Positions 17,642 through 24,855 of a DNA stretch of 64,000 nucleotides are shown in pieces (position 1 is the stretch's first letter; each line of letters begins with the position of its first letter). The notes beneath the pieces were generated by a model. It was not told the origin of the DNA. It worked only from the letters and a program-made list of their open reading frames with translations, and made no database searches. The stretch is taken from positions 1,819,586-1,883,585 of the forward strand of contig NZ_KI911557.1 in assembly GCF_000515215.1 (NCBI RefSeq). The letters are read 5' to 3'. The DNA comes from Methylomonas sp. 11b (GTDB lineage: Bacteria; Pseudomonadota; Gammaproteobacteria; Methylococcales; Methylomonadaceae). The position numbers and the translations under genes were made by a program.

Positions 17642-19093
17642 CTAAGGACTTGGCCAAGCCATCCCGGAAGCCGGCAATTGCGCCACGGTGCCGTAGTGTT
17701 TGGGCTTCACGGTGGTCATCAATTGCTGGTAGAACGCCATCAGGGTTTGTGGATTGCCGTAGCGGCCGGCGATGGTGACGTATTCAGCCTGGATTTGCTC
17801 GCGTGCATCTTTCAGAGCATCCATCAGCAATTTGGCGTAGGCATGGTCATTCATGTGCGCAGCGGTTTGCACGGCATTCAGTAGATCGTTAACGATCAGT
17901 TGCGCCAATTCCAAGGCAATCACCGGTGCCGCTTCTTCGGCCCACAGTTTGGCAATGCCGGCGTCCTCCCTAGCCAGGTTATGGATCATGCCGCCGATGG
18001 CATCCGGCACGGTTTGCATGAAGGCTTTTTCGCTGTCAGTGATTTGACCGGAGTTGGTCGAGAATTTGTAGATGAGGCCGTTACCGCTATTGGCTGAACC
18101 CAGCAGGATGTCCATCACCCGCTGCTTCAAGCCGACCAGATTGACGTTTTGGACGATGGGTTTCAGACACTGATCGGCATCGTGTCCATCCGAACAGGTG
18201 TACATCCTGACGGTTTGATAACTATTGCCGGCGTCATTGCCGTACATCAGATCCTTGATCCGCAGCACCGGCGGCGGCGCGCTGACTGCATTGTTTTCGC
18301 CTTTGCCGTCGGGCGCGGCTTGAGGCGCATCGACGATCACGGTACCGGAAATACTCATCGCCGCTTCCAGCAAATTGTTGCCGCCGAAGCGGAACCAACC
18401 GCCGGCATTTTGATTGACCAACGCCCGCCAGACCAGATTGCCCTGAATGATCTTGGTCATATCCGTCGGGTCGTTCTGCTTGATCTGCTGAACCGGATCA
18501 CCCAGAGTACTGGTATTGGTCCAGCTGGAAAACACATCCGAAATACCCTGGGTAAACGAGGCATTGGACAGATTGGTTTTACTCTGCAGATCGAAGGCTT
18601 TGACCGTATCGTTGACTAAGCCTTGTGCCAACCGGCAGGAGTTGCTGAACATCTGGTTCATTTCCTGGATTTTCTTTTGCAGGTCAGTCATCACCGACGC
18701 ACACCAGGGACACATGGCACCCACGGCCAACTGAAACGCATAACCCGCCGCATTACCGGCCACGTTGCGCATCAATTGCACGAACTGGTTGAAGTTGATG
18801 AAACTGAAACTGCCGGCGAACAAATCGATGCCGCCACAACCGGCACTGAACGACGGTGGCACGAACGACACCAGGTTGGTGTTGGTGATACCATTGCGCG
18901 CCACCAAGCTACCGCCGGTAATCACGCCACGGCGCTGTCCCAAATGGGCGGTCGGTGCCGTGAAATTGGTCATGGTGCCAAACATGCTGTCCATTTCCTG
19001 TTGCAGGTCGGCATAGGCTGGAACGGCACTCTCAACCAACAAAATCAACACTAAGATCTGACGATAGCGTAATCGAAACGTAAACGACGTCAT
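17642..19093 (-). CDS. traH: TraH-like conjugal pilus assembly protein
   Basis: 483-residue exported protein. A hydrophobic signal segment (ILVLILLVESAVPAYA) ends near residue 29. Conserved TraH features are visible: DSMFGTMTNFTAP near the N-terminus, the GGG/GCGGIDLFAGSFSFIN block at about 75-105, Cys pairs (MCPWCASVM), and C-terminal helices with ARED and NAVQTAAH. TraH works at the outer membrane with TraF and TraW in pilus assembly. Its ATG overlaps the traF stop by four bases, showing coupling. Full length for the family (F TraH is 458). Confidence 0.92.
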   Translation of the reverse strand: MTSFTFRLRYRQILVLILLVESAVPAYADLQQEMDSMFGTMTNFTAPTAHLGQRRGVITGGSLVARNGITNTNLVSFVPPSFSAGCGGIDLFAGSFSFINFNQFVQLMRNVAGNAAGYAFQLAVGAMCPWCASVMTDLQKKIQEMNQMFSNSCRLAQGLVNDTVKAFDLQSKTNLSNASFTQGISDVFSSWTNTSTLGDPVQQIKQNDPTDMTKIIQGNLVWRALVNQNAGGWFRFGGNNLLEAAMSISGTVIVDAPQAAPDGKGENNAVSAPPPVLRIKDLMYGNDAGNSYQTVRMYTCSDGHDADQCLKPIVQNVNLVGLKQRVMDILLGSANSGNGLIYKFSTNSGQITDSEKAFMQTVPDAIGGMIHNLAREDAGIAKLWAEEAAPVIALELAQLIVNDLLNAVQTAAHMNDHAYAKLLMDALKDAREQIQAEYVTIAGRYGNPQTLMAFYQQLMTTVKPKHYGTVAQLPASGMAWPSP

Positions 19094-20100
19094 GGCGTGC
19101 TCCCCATTTGCGCACTGCGTTGCAGTGCCTGGATCAATGACAGTGGATCTTGAGTGGCCGCAGGGCTGATGCTACCGGCGGCCGGTAACAACATCGGCGT
19201 ATTACGAATGCCCTGGGTGGTTTGGTATTGCGAAGCATCGATCCATCCCGCTTCCTTGGCCGCCAACAGAATACGACCGGTGATTTCTTCCAGCGACAAG
19301 GCGCCTTGCGCCAACGGCACAATCTGCTTGGGCGGTTTCATCAGAAACAGCGCTGGTGTCTGTTCAACGCCCAACATTGCAGCCTGACCTTGATCGCGTT
19401 TGAACTGACTGAAAATGCCATTCGGCATCGGTAAACCATCCAGCGACACGGGATAAATTTTGAATCCATAAGCGTTTTCCAGCATCGCTAAAATCGGCGC
19501 CTGCACATGGCAATAAGGACAATCGGACCGGAAGAAAAACAAAATGCCTGCTTGGGCGGCAATCGACTTCAAGGCGCGTTCGGCCACCACGCCGGCCTGA
19601 TGATTGGCTTCATTGGCCGCATAAGTTGCCACCGGACGACGCACGGTTTCATCGAGTTGCGGATCAGACATCACCACATAACGCGCGGCGTTGGTAAAGC
19701 GCTCGGCTTTATCCATCATCACCCGCTGCAGGTAATAAAACGCCGCAACATTCTCTTGGGTGGGATCATCAATGGCCTGGTTCAGGTAATGCTCCAAGTT
19801 TTGCTTCAACCATGCCGAGGACAGTGGTTGGGGTTCAGCAGAGGGATTGGTTTGTGTTTTGGGTTCAATTGGAGTCTGAACGACGCTGGGTGGTTTGCTG
19901 TCATGCCTGGGTTCTTCCTGATCAGCTTGAGTTTCGGGTTGAGGTTTTTTAACCGGCTCCGGCAACACCTCATACCAAAACCAGCCGCGCTGTTTGTCGG
20001 CGAAATAGGAAACCTCGGGCGCGTTGTCTTTACCCATCGCCAGTGAGGAACTGAGACACAAGCTCATGATGATCGGCAAAGAAATGACATTTCGGTTCAT
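19090..20100 (-). CDS. traF: TraF-like thioredoxin-fold pilus assembly protein
   Basis: 336-residue exported protein. The preferred start at 20100 gives a signal peptide (NVISLPIIMSLCLSSSLAMG); the frame is open to 20307 but that extension would swallow an inverted repeat and a spacer. A Pro/Gln/Glu-rich stretch (about 35-90) precedes a thioredoxin-like domain with an intact redox motif, CPYC in FFFRSDCPYCHVQAP, so unlike F TraF it may be an active disulfide enzyme. It begins the operon traF-traH-traG, reading away from the MobI-like gene. Confidence 0.9.
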   Translation of the reverse strand: MNRNVISLPIIMSLCLSSSLAMGKDNAPEVSYFADKQRGWFWYEVLPEPVKKPQPETQADQEEPRHDSKPPSVVQTPIEPKTQTNPSAEPQPLSSAWLKQNLEHYLNQAIDDPTQENVAAFYYLQRVMMDKAERFTNAARYVVMSDPQLDETVRRPVATYAANEANHQAGVVAERALKSIAAQAGILFFFRSDCPYCHVQAPILAMLENAYGFKIYPVSLDGLPMPNGIFSQFKRDQGQAAMLGVEQTPALFLMKPPKQIVPLAQGALSLEEITGRILLAAKEAGWIDASQYQTTQGIRNTPMLLPAAGSISPAATQDPLSLIQALQRSAQMGSTP

Positions 20101-20589
20101 CGCGCCATTGTCCGTCAGATCTTCCCAGCGACTTTTGCAGCTGACGTCGAAAACGCCATCAGCTGCAAGATGGCTCGAAAAGCTATCGCAGAACGCGACC
20201 GTAACAGCAGGAGATCGCGAATTCGTCGTCAACTGCAATCGGCGTCCCATATCGGTTGCATAAAATGCCGACGTTATTGCGAACGGATGATAGCCCGCAA
20301 ATCCCAACAGGAATTCGACTTTCGATTTCCCTACTGTAGTAGGGAAACGTAACGGTCGTTAACCGGCCTGTAATCCGATGTTATTTCCTAGGTAGGCATG
20401 AGTCACGCCGTTTTGCGAAGGCAATGCCTAAATGAACCCTCGATAAAATGACAGTGATATGCCTACTGTGGTAGGGATTCAATTTGCAAATGGCTATGCA
20501 GTAAGGCGCTTTCCAAGGCTCGCAATGAATAGAAAATCCCGTTAGGCATTGTCCATGCCTATCCCTACAGTTAAGTAATAGGAAAATTC
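20101..20589. promoter_or_regulatory. Intergenic region between traF and mobI-like gene, oriT/operator candidate
   Basis: 489 bp, divergent. It contains an inverted repeat at 20135-20168 (separate entry); a palindrome at 20326-20347 with 10-bp arms (TTTCCCTACT / AGTAGGGAAA); a second CCTAC...GTAGG copy at 20462-20475; a single TCCCTAC half-site at 20562; and a TAGGCAT / ATGCCTA hairpin at 20543-20561, with two more TAGGCAT-type motifs near 20393 and 20424. In SXT-family elements oriT lies beside mobI, so this is the best place for an oriT as well as two divergent promoters. Function is inference. Confidence 0.5.
20135..20168. repeat. Inverted repeat upstream of traF (copy 1 of 2)
   Basis: 10-bp perfect arms TTGCAGCTGA / TCAGCTGCAA around a 14-nt centre, 34 bp upstream of the traF start. 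The left arm and centre (GCAGCTGACGTCGAA) are repeated before traI at 24785. Confidence 0.8.
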
Positions 20590-21072
20590 ATGTCAAGCGA
20601 ACAACCTGTCAACACTCAATTCAATCTCACAGAACAAGACCTGCTGCATTGGATCGAAACCCGGTGCGATCATCTCCAGGCGCAAGCCAAAGTATTGGTC
20701 GATGATTATTGGCGCCAAATGAAAAGCCAGCGCCAGAAACACAGCAAAAGCGAATCGGGCCGAATCGGCGTCCGCATTCGCTGCCGGGAAAACCAACGAG
20801 CTTTCAGCATTGAGTGGTATCGCATGGCCACGTTGCGGCAAAACGGTCAGACCAGGCCCATTGCGCAGTACGTTAAGAAAGGCCGTGGCTATCGTTATCC
20901 GCTTGGTAACATGCTAAAAGGCGAACCCGCCTGGGAGGCCGAATTAGTCGAAGAACTGGAAACCGAGTTTGCCCATATTCGGCAACAGCTCGATCAACTA
21001 GGAAAGATCCGCGATGCGATGCAGCGTTATCGAAAAAGTCTCGAATCCAATACAAACCCGACCGCCAATTGA
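20590..21072 (+). CDS. MobI-like conjugative mobilisation protein
   Basis: 160-residue, highly charged soluble protein. The pattern YRYP..NMLKGEPAWEAELVEELETEFAHIR, then a C-terminal helix with LGKIRDAMQRYRKS, is like MobI of SXT and IncA/C elements, an auxiliary protein needed for oriT processing. The location beside a palindrome-rich spacer fits, though in SXT mobI lies near int rather than traF. Assignment is from remembered family pattern, so moderate confidence. Confidence 0.55.
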   Translation: MSSEQPVNTQFNLTEQDLLHWIETRCDHLQAQAKVLVDDYWRQMKSQRQKHSKSESGRIGVRIRCRENQRAFSIEWYRMATLRQNGQTRPIAQYVKKGRGYRYPLGNMLKGEPAWEAELVEELETEFAHIRQQLDQLGKIRDAMQRYRKSLESNTNPTAN

Positions 21073-21184
21073 GGCCGTTAAATGCCATGTTTATTGCGCG
21101 CTTTAAACGAATTTAAGGTTTCTGTTCAGATAAAAGCGCTTAATCGCCGAGTCTAAAATCCAGTTTCAATATGTCTGGTTCCTG

Positions 21185-21616
21185 TCATTGATTTACCAAA
21201 CGCTTCAAGTTGGCCAAACAGCACTGACCTGATGGATTTCTGATTTCGCAGGCGCATTCGCCGGCTTTGGTACGTTGCATGACGAAAGCTTTGATCGCTT
21301 CTGCCCGTCGATCTTTTAACGCTGATAAATACTGCTCAGTGTCTATGTCAAAGCAGTAACACAGCGCGTCGTTCTGAATCGCTTGATAGCTTCGTAAGTG
21401 TTGTTTGGGAATGATGTTTCCTGCGTTGGCAAAGTAAGCAATCGGACAGGTTTTTGCCGGACAAAAATAATAGCTGTCAATGACGATTGACTGATTCTCG
21501 GGAAACCGTACCTGATGGTACAGCGTCGGCATGCCGACGCTTTTGCACGAGGAACCGCATTCAGGACAAATCTGTTTGGTTTTGGTGGATGTACTTGGGC
21601 AGCAGCAATCAGACAT
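21185..21616 (-). CDS. Cys-rich CopZ-like iron-sulfur metallochaperone in mer operon
   Basis: 143-residue protein with 14 Cys: an N-terminal CCC, a CPEC zinc-type pair, then Cys at YFCPAKTC, CYC, and ECAC...CC at the C-terminus. This is the layout of the N-terminal domain of CopZ-type chaperones that bind Zn and a [2Fe-2S] cluster, and NCBI-type names for such genes in mer operons are iron-sulfur cluster-binding metallochaperone. It is last in merR-T-P-this gene, 17 bp after merP. It may accept Hg(II) or another thiophilic metal delivered by MerT/MerP; substrate is inferred. Confidence 0.75.
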   Translation of the reverse strand: MSDCCCPSTSTKTKQICPECGSSCKSVGMPTLYHQVRFPENQSIVIDSYYFCPAKTCPIAYFANAGNIIPKQHLRSYQAIQNDALCYCFDIDTEQYLSALKDRRAEAIKAFVMQRTKAGECACEIRNPSGQCCLANLKRLVNQ

Positions 21617-21633
21617 AAACGCTATCCTCGGCC

Positions 21634-21960
21634 TTATCGGGTAATAGGTGTAACCAGGGAACCCGGATAACCGGCATCCGTCGTGGCTTTGATCAAGGCG
21701 GCGCTATTGGTTTTGCGACTGTCGAAAGTAACCACGGCCGTTTTGGCATCATAATCGACAGTCACTTCTTGTACGCCTTCGACTTTCTGCAAGGCCTTCT
21801 TGATGGTGACTGTACACATGGCACAGGTCATATTTTCTGTGTTCAGCGTCACCGTTTGCTGCTGGTTTGGCAGTGCAACAGTCGTTTCAGCATGAGCTGC
21901 CGGCATCCACAACACACTTGATGACAAGCTTAAAATAAACAAACTGGATTTAATGGTCAT
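21634..21960 (-). CDS. merP: Periplasmic mercuric-ion binding protein MerP
   Basis: 108-residue exported HMA-domain protein. Signal peptide (residues 1-24, ending AAHA) is followed by a ferredoxin-like metal-binding domain with the motif MTCAMC; the two Cys would bind Hg(II) in the periplasm and pass it to MerT. Normal MerP has about 91 residues; this one has a slightly longer linker. It is 12 bp downstream of merT in the same direction. Confidence 0.9.
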   Translation of the reverse strand: MTIKSSLFILSLSSSVLWMPAAHAETTVALPNQQQTVTLNTENMTCAMCTVTIKKALQKVEGVQEVTVDYDAKTAVVTFDSRKTNSAALIKATTDAGYPGSLVTPITR

Positions 21961-21972
21961 ATATGAATCCTC

Positions 21973-22341
21973 TCAAGCCATGAAAAAAGGCGCTAACCAG
22001 GGAAAGGCCAGCAATATCAAAATGAATGCGGAACTCAACCAAAACAGTAGGCGTTGTCGGCGTTGAATGTCGGATGTGGCACAGTTTTCACCTTCTTCAC
22101 AGTGGTGAGGCGTTAGATAGAGTTTTCGATACCCTAAAGCCATAAAGGCCAGGGTCAGGATGATAAAAAATGGCCGGACCGGTTCCATAGCCGTTAGCGT
22201 GCTAATCCATGCGCCGCCAATACCTAACGACAACAGCAAAAATGGCCCGACACAACAGGCCGAAGCCCCTACAGCGGCCAACAAGGCGCCGATACCTAAC
22301 CATGACGGAGTTTTTAAGGGCGTTTCAGGGTCTGTATTCAT
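21973..22341 (-). CDS. merT: Mercuric transport protein MerT
   Basis: 122-residue inner-membrane protein with three hydrophobic helices. The vicinal Cys pair of helix one is present (ASACCVGPFLLL), as is a second Cys pair in the cytoplasmic loop (HHCEEGENCATS), the handover sites for Hg(II). Start ATG follows a GGAGA ribosome-binding site. It heads the structural mer genes behind a typical MerR-type promoter. Confidence 0.92.
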   Translation of the reverse strand: MNTDPETPLKTPSWLGIGALLAAVGASACCVGPFLLLSLGIGGAWISTLTAMEPVRPFFIILTLAFMALGYRKLYLTPHHCEEGENCATSDIQRRQRLLFWLSSAFILILLAFPWLAPFFMA

Positions 22342-22381
22342 GCCAATCTCCTAAGCCAAACCATGCTAAATGTTGGCAAGG

Positions 22382-22413
22382 AGTCTAAACCCTGTTGTTT
22401 AGAACAGAGTCAA
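22382..22413 (-). promoter_or_regulatory. mer promoter/operator
   Basis: Between merR and merT, read on the minus strand: -35 TTGACT, a 20-bp spacer containing the dyad CTGTT...AACAG, and -10 TAGACT. The over-long spacer with a centred dyad is the hallmark of MerR-type operators, where activated MerR untwists the DNA. It would fire merT-merP and the chaperone gene. Confidence 0.8.
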
Positions 22414-22428
22414 GTGGACGGTGGTGTC

Positions 22429-22848
22429 TTACTTAAAATTAGAGGTTGGTGATGCATCATCATCGCTAAACGCATCGAGAATAGCGCAATGAGCGGCTGG
22501 CGCGGTTTGCTGACAGTCGTTGACCAGGCTTTCCAATACCTGACGGAGAGCGGTTAAATCCCGGATTTGTTGATCGATCTGCTGGCATTTCTGCTCGGCC
22601 AGTTGTCTTACATCGGCACAGTGCGCTCCATCAAGGGATAACAAGGTGGCAATTTCCTTCAAGGTAAATCCAGCCTGTTGAGCGCGTTTGATAAAACGTA
22701 TTCGGGCAATCGCATCTGTTGAATATACGCGATAACCGCCTTCGGGTTTCGCTGGCTCTGTCAGTAAACCAATGCGTTGATAGTGACGGATGGTCTCGAT
22801 AGTGACTTCGGTTTGTTTAGCAAGTTTGCCGATCGTTAAATTGGGCAT
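22429..22848 (-). CDS. merR: MerR mercury-responsive regulator
   Basis: 139-residue regulator from the ATG at 22848, which has AAGG upstream and gives the usual MerR N-terminus (NLTIGKLAKQTEV); the frame is open to 22887. The winged HTH covers residues 3-70. Three Cys at 77, 112 and 121 have spacings of 35 and 9 residues, identical to the Hg-binding Cys82/117/126 of Tn501 MerR, so Hg(II) specificity is well supported. It is co-directional with merTP rather than divergent. Confidence 0.92.
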   Translation of the reverse strand: MPNLTIGKLAKQTEVTIETIRHYQRIGLLTEPAKPEGGYRVYSTDAIARIRFIKRAQQAGFTLKEIATLLSLDGAHCADVRQLAEQKCQQIDQQIRDLTALRQVLESLVNDCQQTAPAAHCAILDAFSDDDASPTSNFK

Positions 22849-23041
22849 TTTGAGCCTTAAAGTTTTCTTTTCAATGCAAAACGGCAACGTTCCTCAAATG
22901 GCTGGAATCATAATCAGAAACCTGACTGCCGCACATTGAATTTTATATGGCTATTGGGGCCAATGTACGAAAGCCGGAAGAGATGGCGACATGTTCACAG
23001 AACCCCGACACGATGAACAAGTGTTATTTTCGGAGGCGAAA

Positions 23042-23115
23042 TTATCCACAACGTAACATCCCCTTATTTAGATTAAATAAAGATTATAAATAGATTAGCA
23101 CCCTAGATTTTCATT
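23042..23115. other. DnaA box and AT-rich region of the oriV
   Basis: A perfect DnaA box TTATCCACA at 23042-23050 is followed by an AT-rich stretch to about 23115 (TTTAGATTAAATAAAG...). Next to eight iterons and a TrfA-type initiator gene this forms the likely unwinding region of a replication origin. Confidence 0.7.
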
Positions 23116-23179
23116 GCAAAAGAATCGCTACAGCCATCGAATAGCAAGGTCTGCAGCGGTTTCATAACTTGCTCGAAGC

Positions 23180-23374
23180 GTCGGTCTAATGCCGTGTCAA
23201 ACGTCGGCCTAATGCCGTGCTTTTTGTCGGTCTAATGCCGTGCCCGTCGGTCTAATGCCGTTACCTTGTCGGCCGAATGCCGTGCCTCCGTCGGTCTAAT
23301 GCCGTATCCGCGTCGGCCTAATGCCGTATCGAGAGGCTTCGACCGACCGAAAATAGCGTCGGTCTAATGCCGTG
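23180..23374. repeat. Eight 17-bp iterons of a TrfA-type oriV
   Basis: Consensus GTCGGTCTAATGCCGTG. Copies start at 23180, 23203, 23226, 23246, 23268, 23290, 23312 and 23358. Variation is limited to position 6 (T/C), position 8 in the copy at 23268 and the last base. Spacing is 20-23 bp for the first seven, close to two helical turns, as in the IncP oriV where 17-bp iterons recur about every 22 bp. The last copy stands apart, 5 bp from the trfA stop codon. These are binding sites for the adjacent initiator. Confidence 0.88.
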
Positions 23375-23378
23375 CTTT

Positions 23379-24248
23379 TTAGTGCTGTTGGTCGTCCAGA
23401 AAGCGCTGTTGACTGGGCGTAGGTTGGCGTTTGATCTTCACCATGTCATCAGCGAATTCAAAGTTTGCCAAAGTGCCAATGCGCACCAAGGCCTCCAACG
23501 CTTTACCCAACCGATATTTGAAATCTCGCAGGGTTTTCGCGCCACTGCCGCTCAGCCGGTGAATGGTGGCAATTTTCATCGGAAACGGAGCGGCATGGGA
23601 CGACAGGAAACCGTGTAACCATAATGCCAAAGGTTGTTTGCGCAATTTTTGCCGCTGTTCGAACTCAATGTAGGTGTACCCCTCCTCGAACAGGCGCAGC
23701 ATGGATTCGGTCAATTCCACCACATAGCGCTGTGTCAGTTCATCACGGTAATAGCGCAAGAAACCTTTTTCACCAAAGGCATCCCGGCCGTGAAAGGTGA
23801 TTTCGACAAAGGCGCCTCCCAAGCGGGCCATCGATTCTTTCAGCCATTCATGTTGGCTTTTGCCGCTACCGCGACCCAATGCCGTCAATAGGGCATGTGC
23901 GCTGAAGGTCACGCTAAATCCCGGCAATTGTTGCCTGGACAAGTGCACGATCTGCATCCAGACATCGAGGTCCGATTGATTGAGCTGTATGCCGAGGTAG
24001 CGAACCTCAATGCCATCAACCGCAGCCAGCAGGGTGCGTTTTTTGTAAGCAATACGTTCCTTACCCTGGATGCCGGCGAACAATGCGCTCCGCAAACAGG
24101 CATTCGGCGTACCGCGAATTGCCGCCGGCCAGTTGGGCAAAGACGTCATGGGTTCGACCACCCGCAATTTGGCTTTTTTCCGCTCCGTCAGAGACTGAAA
24201 GCGTTCGGTGAGATTCTCGAGCGAATGGTTGGTGCTGTTTCTGTCCAT
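23379..24248 (-). CDS. trfA: TrfA-like replication initiator
   Basis: 289-residue plasmid replication initiator. The segment LPNWPAAIRGTPNACLRSALF and the following GKERIAYKKRTLLAAVDGIEVRYLG match the TrfA family signature, with winged-helix DNA-binding regions behind (FSAHALLTALGRG, ...LWLHGFLSSH). It should bind the iterons immediately downstream and open the origin with DnaA. Good ribosome-binding site GAGG 9 bases before ATG. It follows a lipoprotein gene by 10 bp, so they share a transcript. Presence of a full initiator and origin suggests that the element can replicate when excised, or descends from a plasmid. Confidence 0.88.
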   Translation of the reverse strand: MDRNSTNHSLENLTERFQSLTERKKAKLRVVEPMTSLPNWPAAIRGTPNACLRSALFAGIQGKERIAYKKRTLLAAVDGIEVRYLGIQLNQSDLDVWMQIVHLSRQQLPGFSVTFSAHALLTALGRGSGKSQHEWLKESMARLGGAFVEITFHGRDAFGEKGFLRYYRDELTQRYVVELTESMLRLFEEGYTYIEFEQRQKLRKQPLALWLHGFLSSHAAPFPMKIATIHRLSGSGAKTLRDFKYRLGKALEALVRIGTLANFEFADDMVKIKRQPTPSQQRFLDDQQH

Positions 24249-24258
24249 GACGGCCGCC

Positions 24259-24723
24259 TCACTTCTTCAGGCTGCCGGGATTGCAGCCATGGCTCAGCAC
24301 GTTGTGTGGAATTGGCATGGTTTTGACTAGCGCCTGCTCCTCCGGCGTCATATCGAGTTGATGATGGCAATATTTTCGCCAGGCGCGTTCGATGACCCGT
24401 GCATCGTCATCCGGGCTATCTGGGAAGTGGAACGTGCTGATATTAAGGACATGACCCGCTACGTCGTCATTTGCCACGTAAACGCCAAACGGCTGATCAA
24501 CTTGCCTGACGACGTGTTCCATTGCTGCAGCTCGTAGCACTGAACCGCCCAATCCACCTGTCTGCCAAGCATTATCTAGGCGCCAGGGTTGTTCAGGTTG
24601 AATCGGCACAATCGATTCGATGACGGTCTCGCTTACGGCAGCATCGGGACGATTCAGCGAAGTACATGCCGTGCCGCACACTAAGGACACAAGACAATGG
24701 ATTGCGAGCGATTTGGATTTCAT
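24259..24723 (-). CDS. Putative lipoprotein upstream of trfA
   Basis: 154-residue exported protein with a lipobox (LVCGTAC, Cys20), so probably lipid-anchored. The mature part shows no recognised domain; a central AYV-type segment FGVYVANDDVAGHVLN and a Cys in KYCHH and SHGC are the only notable features. It is divergent from traI and runs into trfA with a 10-bp gap. Conjugative elements often carry such lipoproteins, but no function can be named. Confidence 0.7.
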   Translation of the reverse strand: MKSKSLAIHCLVSLVCGTACTSLNRPDAAVSETVIESIVPIQPEQPWRLDNAWQTGGLGGSVLRAAAMEHVVRQVDQPFGVYVANDDVAGHVLNISTFHFPDSPDDDARVIERAWRKYCHHQLDMTPEEQALVKTMPIPHNVLSHGCNPGSLKK

Positions 24724-24784
24724 GAGAGCTCCAGGGGGTAATTAAAGGGAGCTCGTTACACTAAACACTCTTTTGCCAGGCCTG

Positions 24785-24820
24785 CTTGCAGCTGACGTCG
24801 AATTCGTCGCCAGCTGCAAG
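24785..24820. repeat. Inverted repeat upstream of traI (copy 2 of 2)
   Basis: Perfect 10-bp arms CTTGCAGCTG / CAGCTGCAAG around a 16-nt centre, 35 bp before the traI start. It shares the core GCAGCTGACGTCGAA with the copy before traF (20135-20168). Confidence 0.8.
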
Positions 24821-24855
24821 CGACGACTGAAAAATTCCCGGCAAGATGCGGCGAT

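Noticed and set aside
23180-23374. Regular repeats resembling a CRISPR array
   Set aside because: Repeats are only 17 bp with 3-6-bp gaps, beside a TrfA-type initiator and DnaA box: iterons, not CRISPR.
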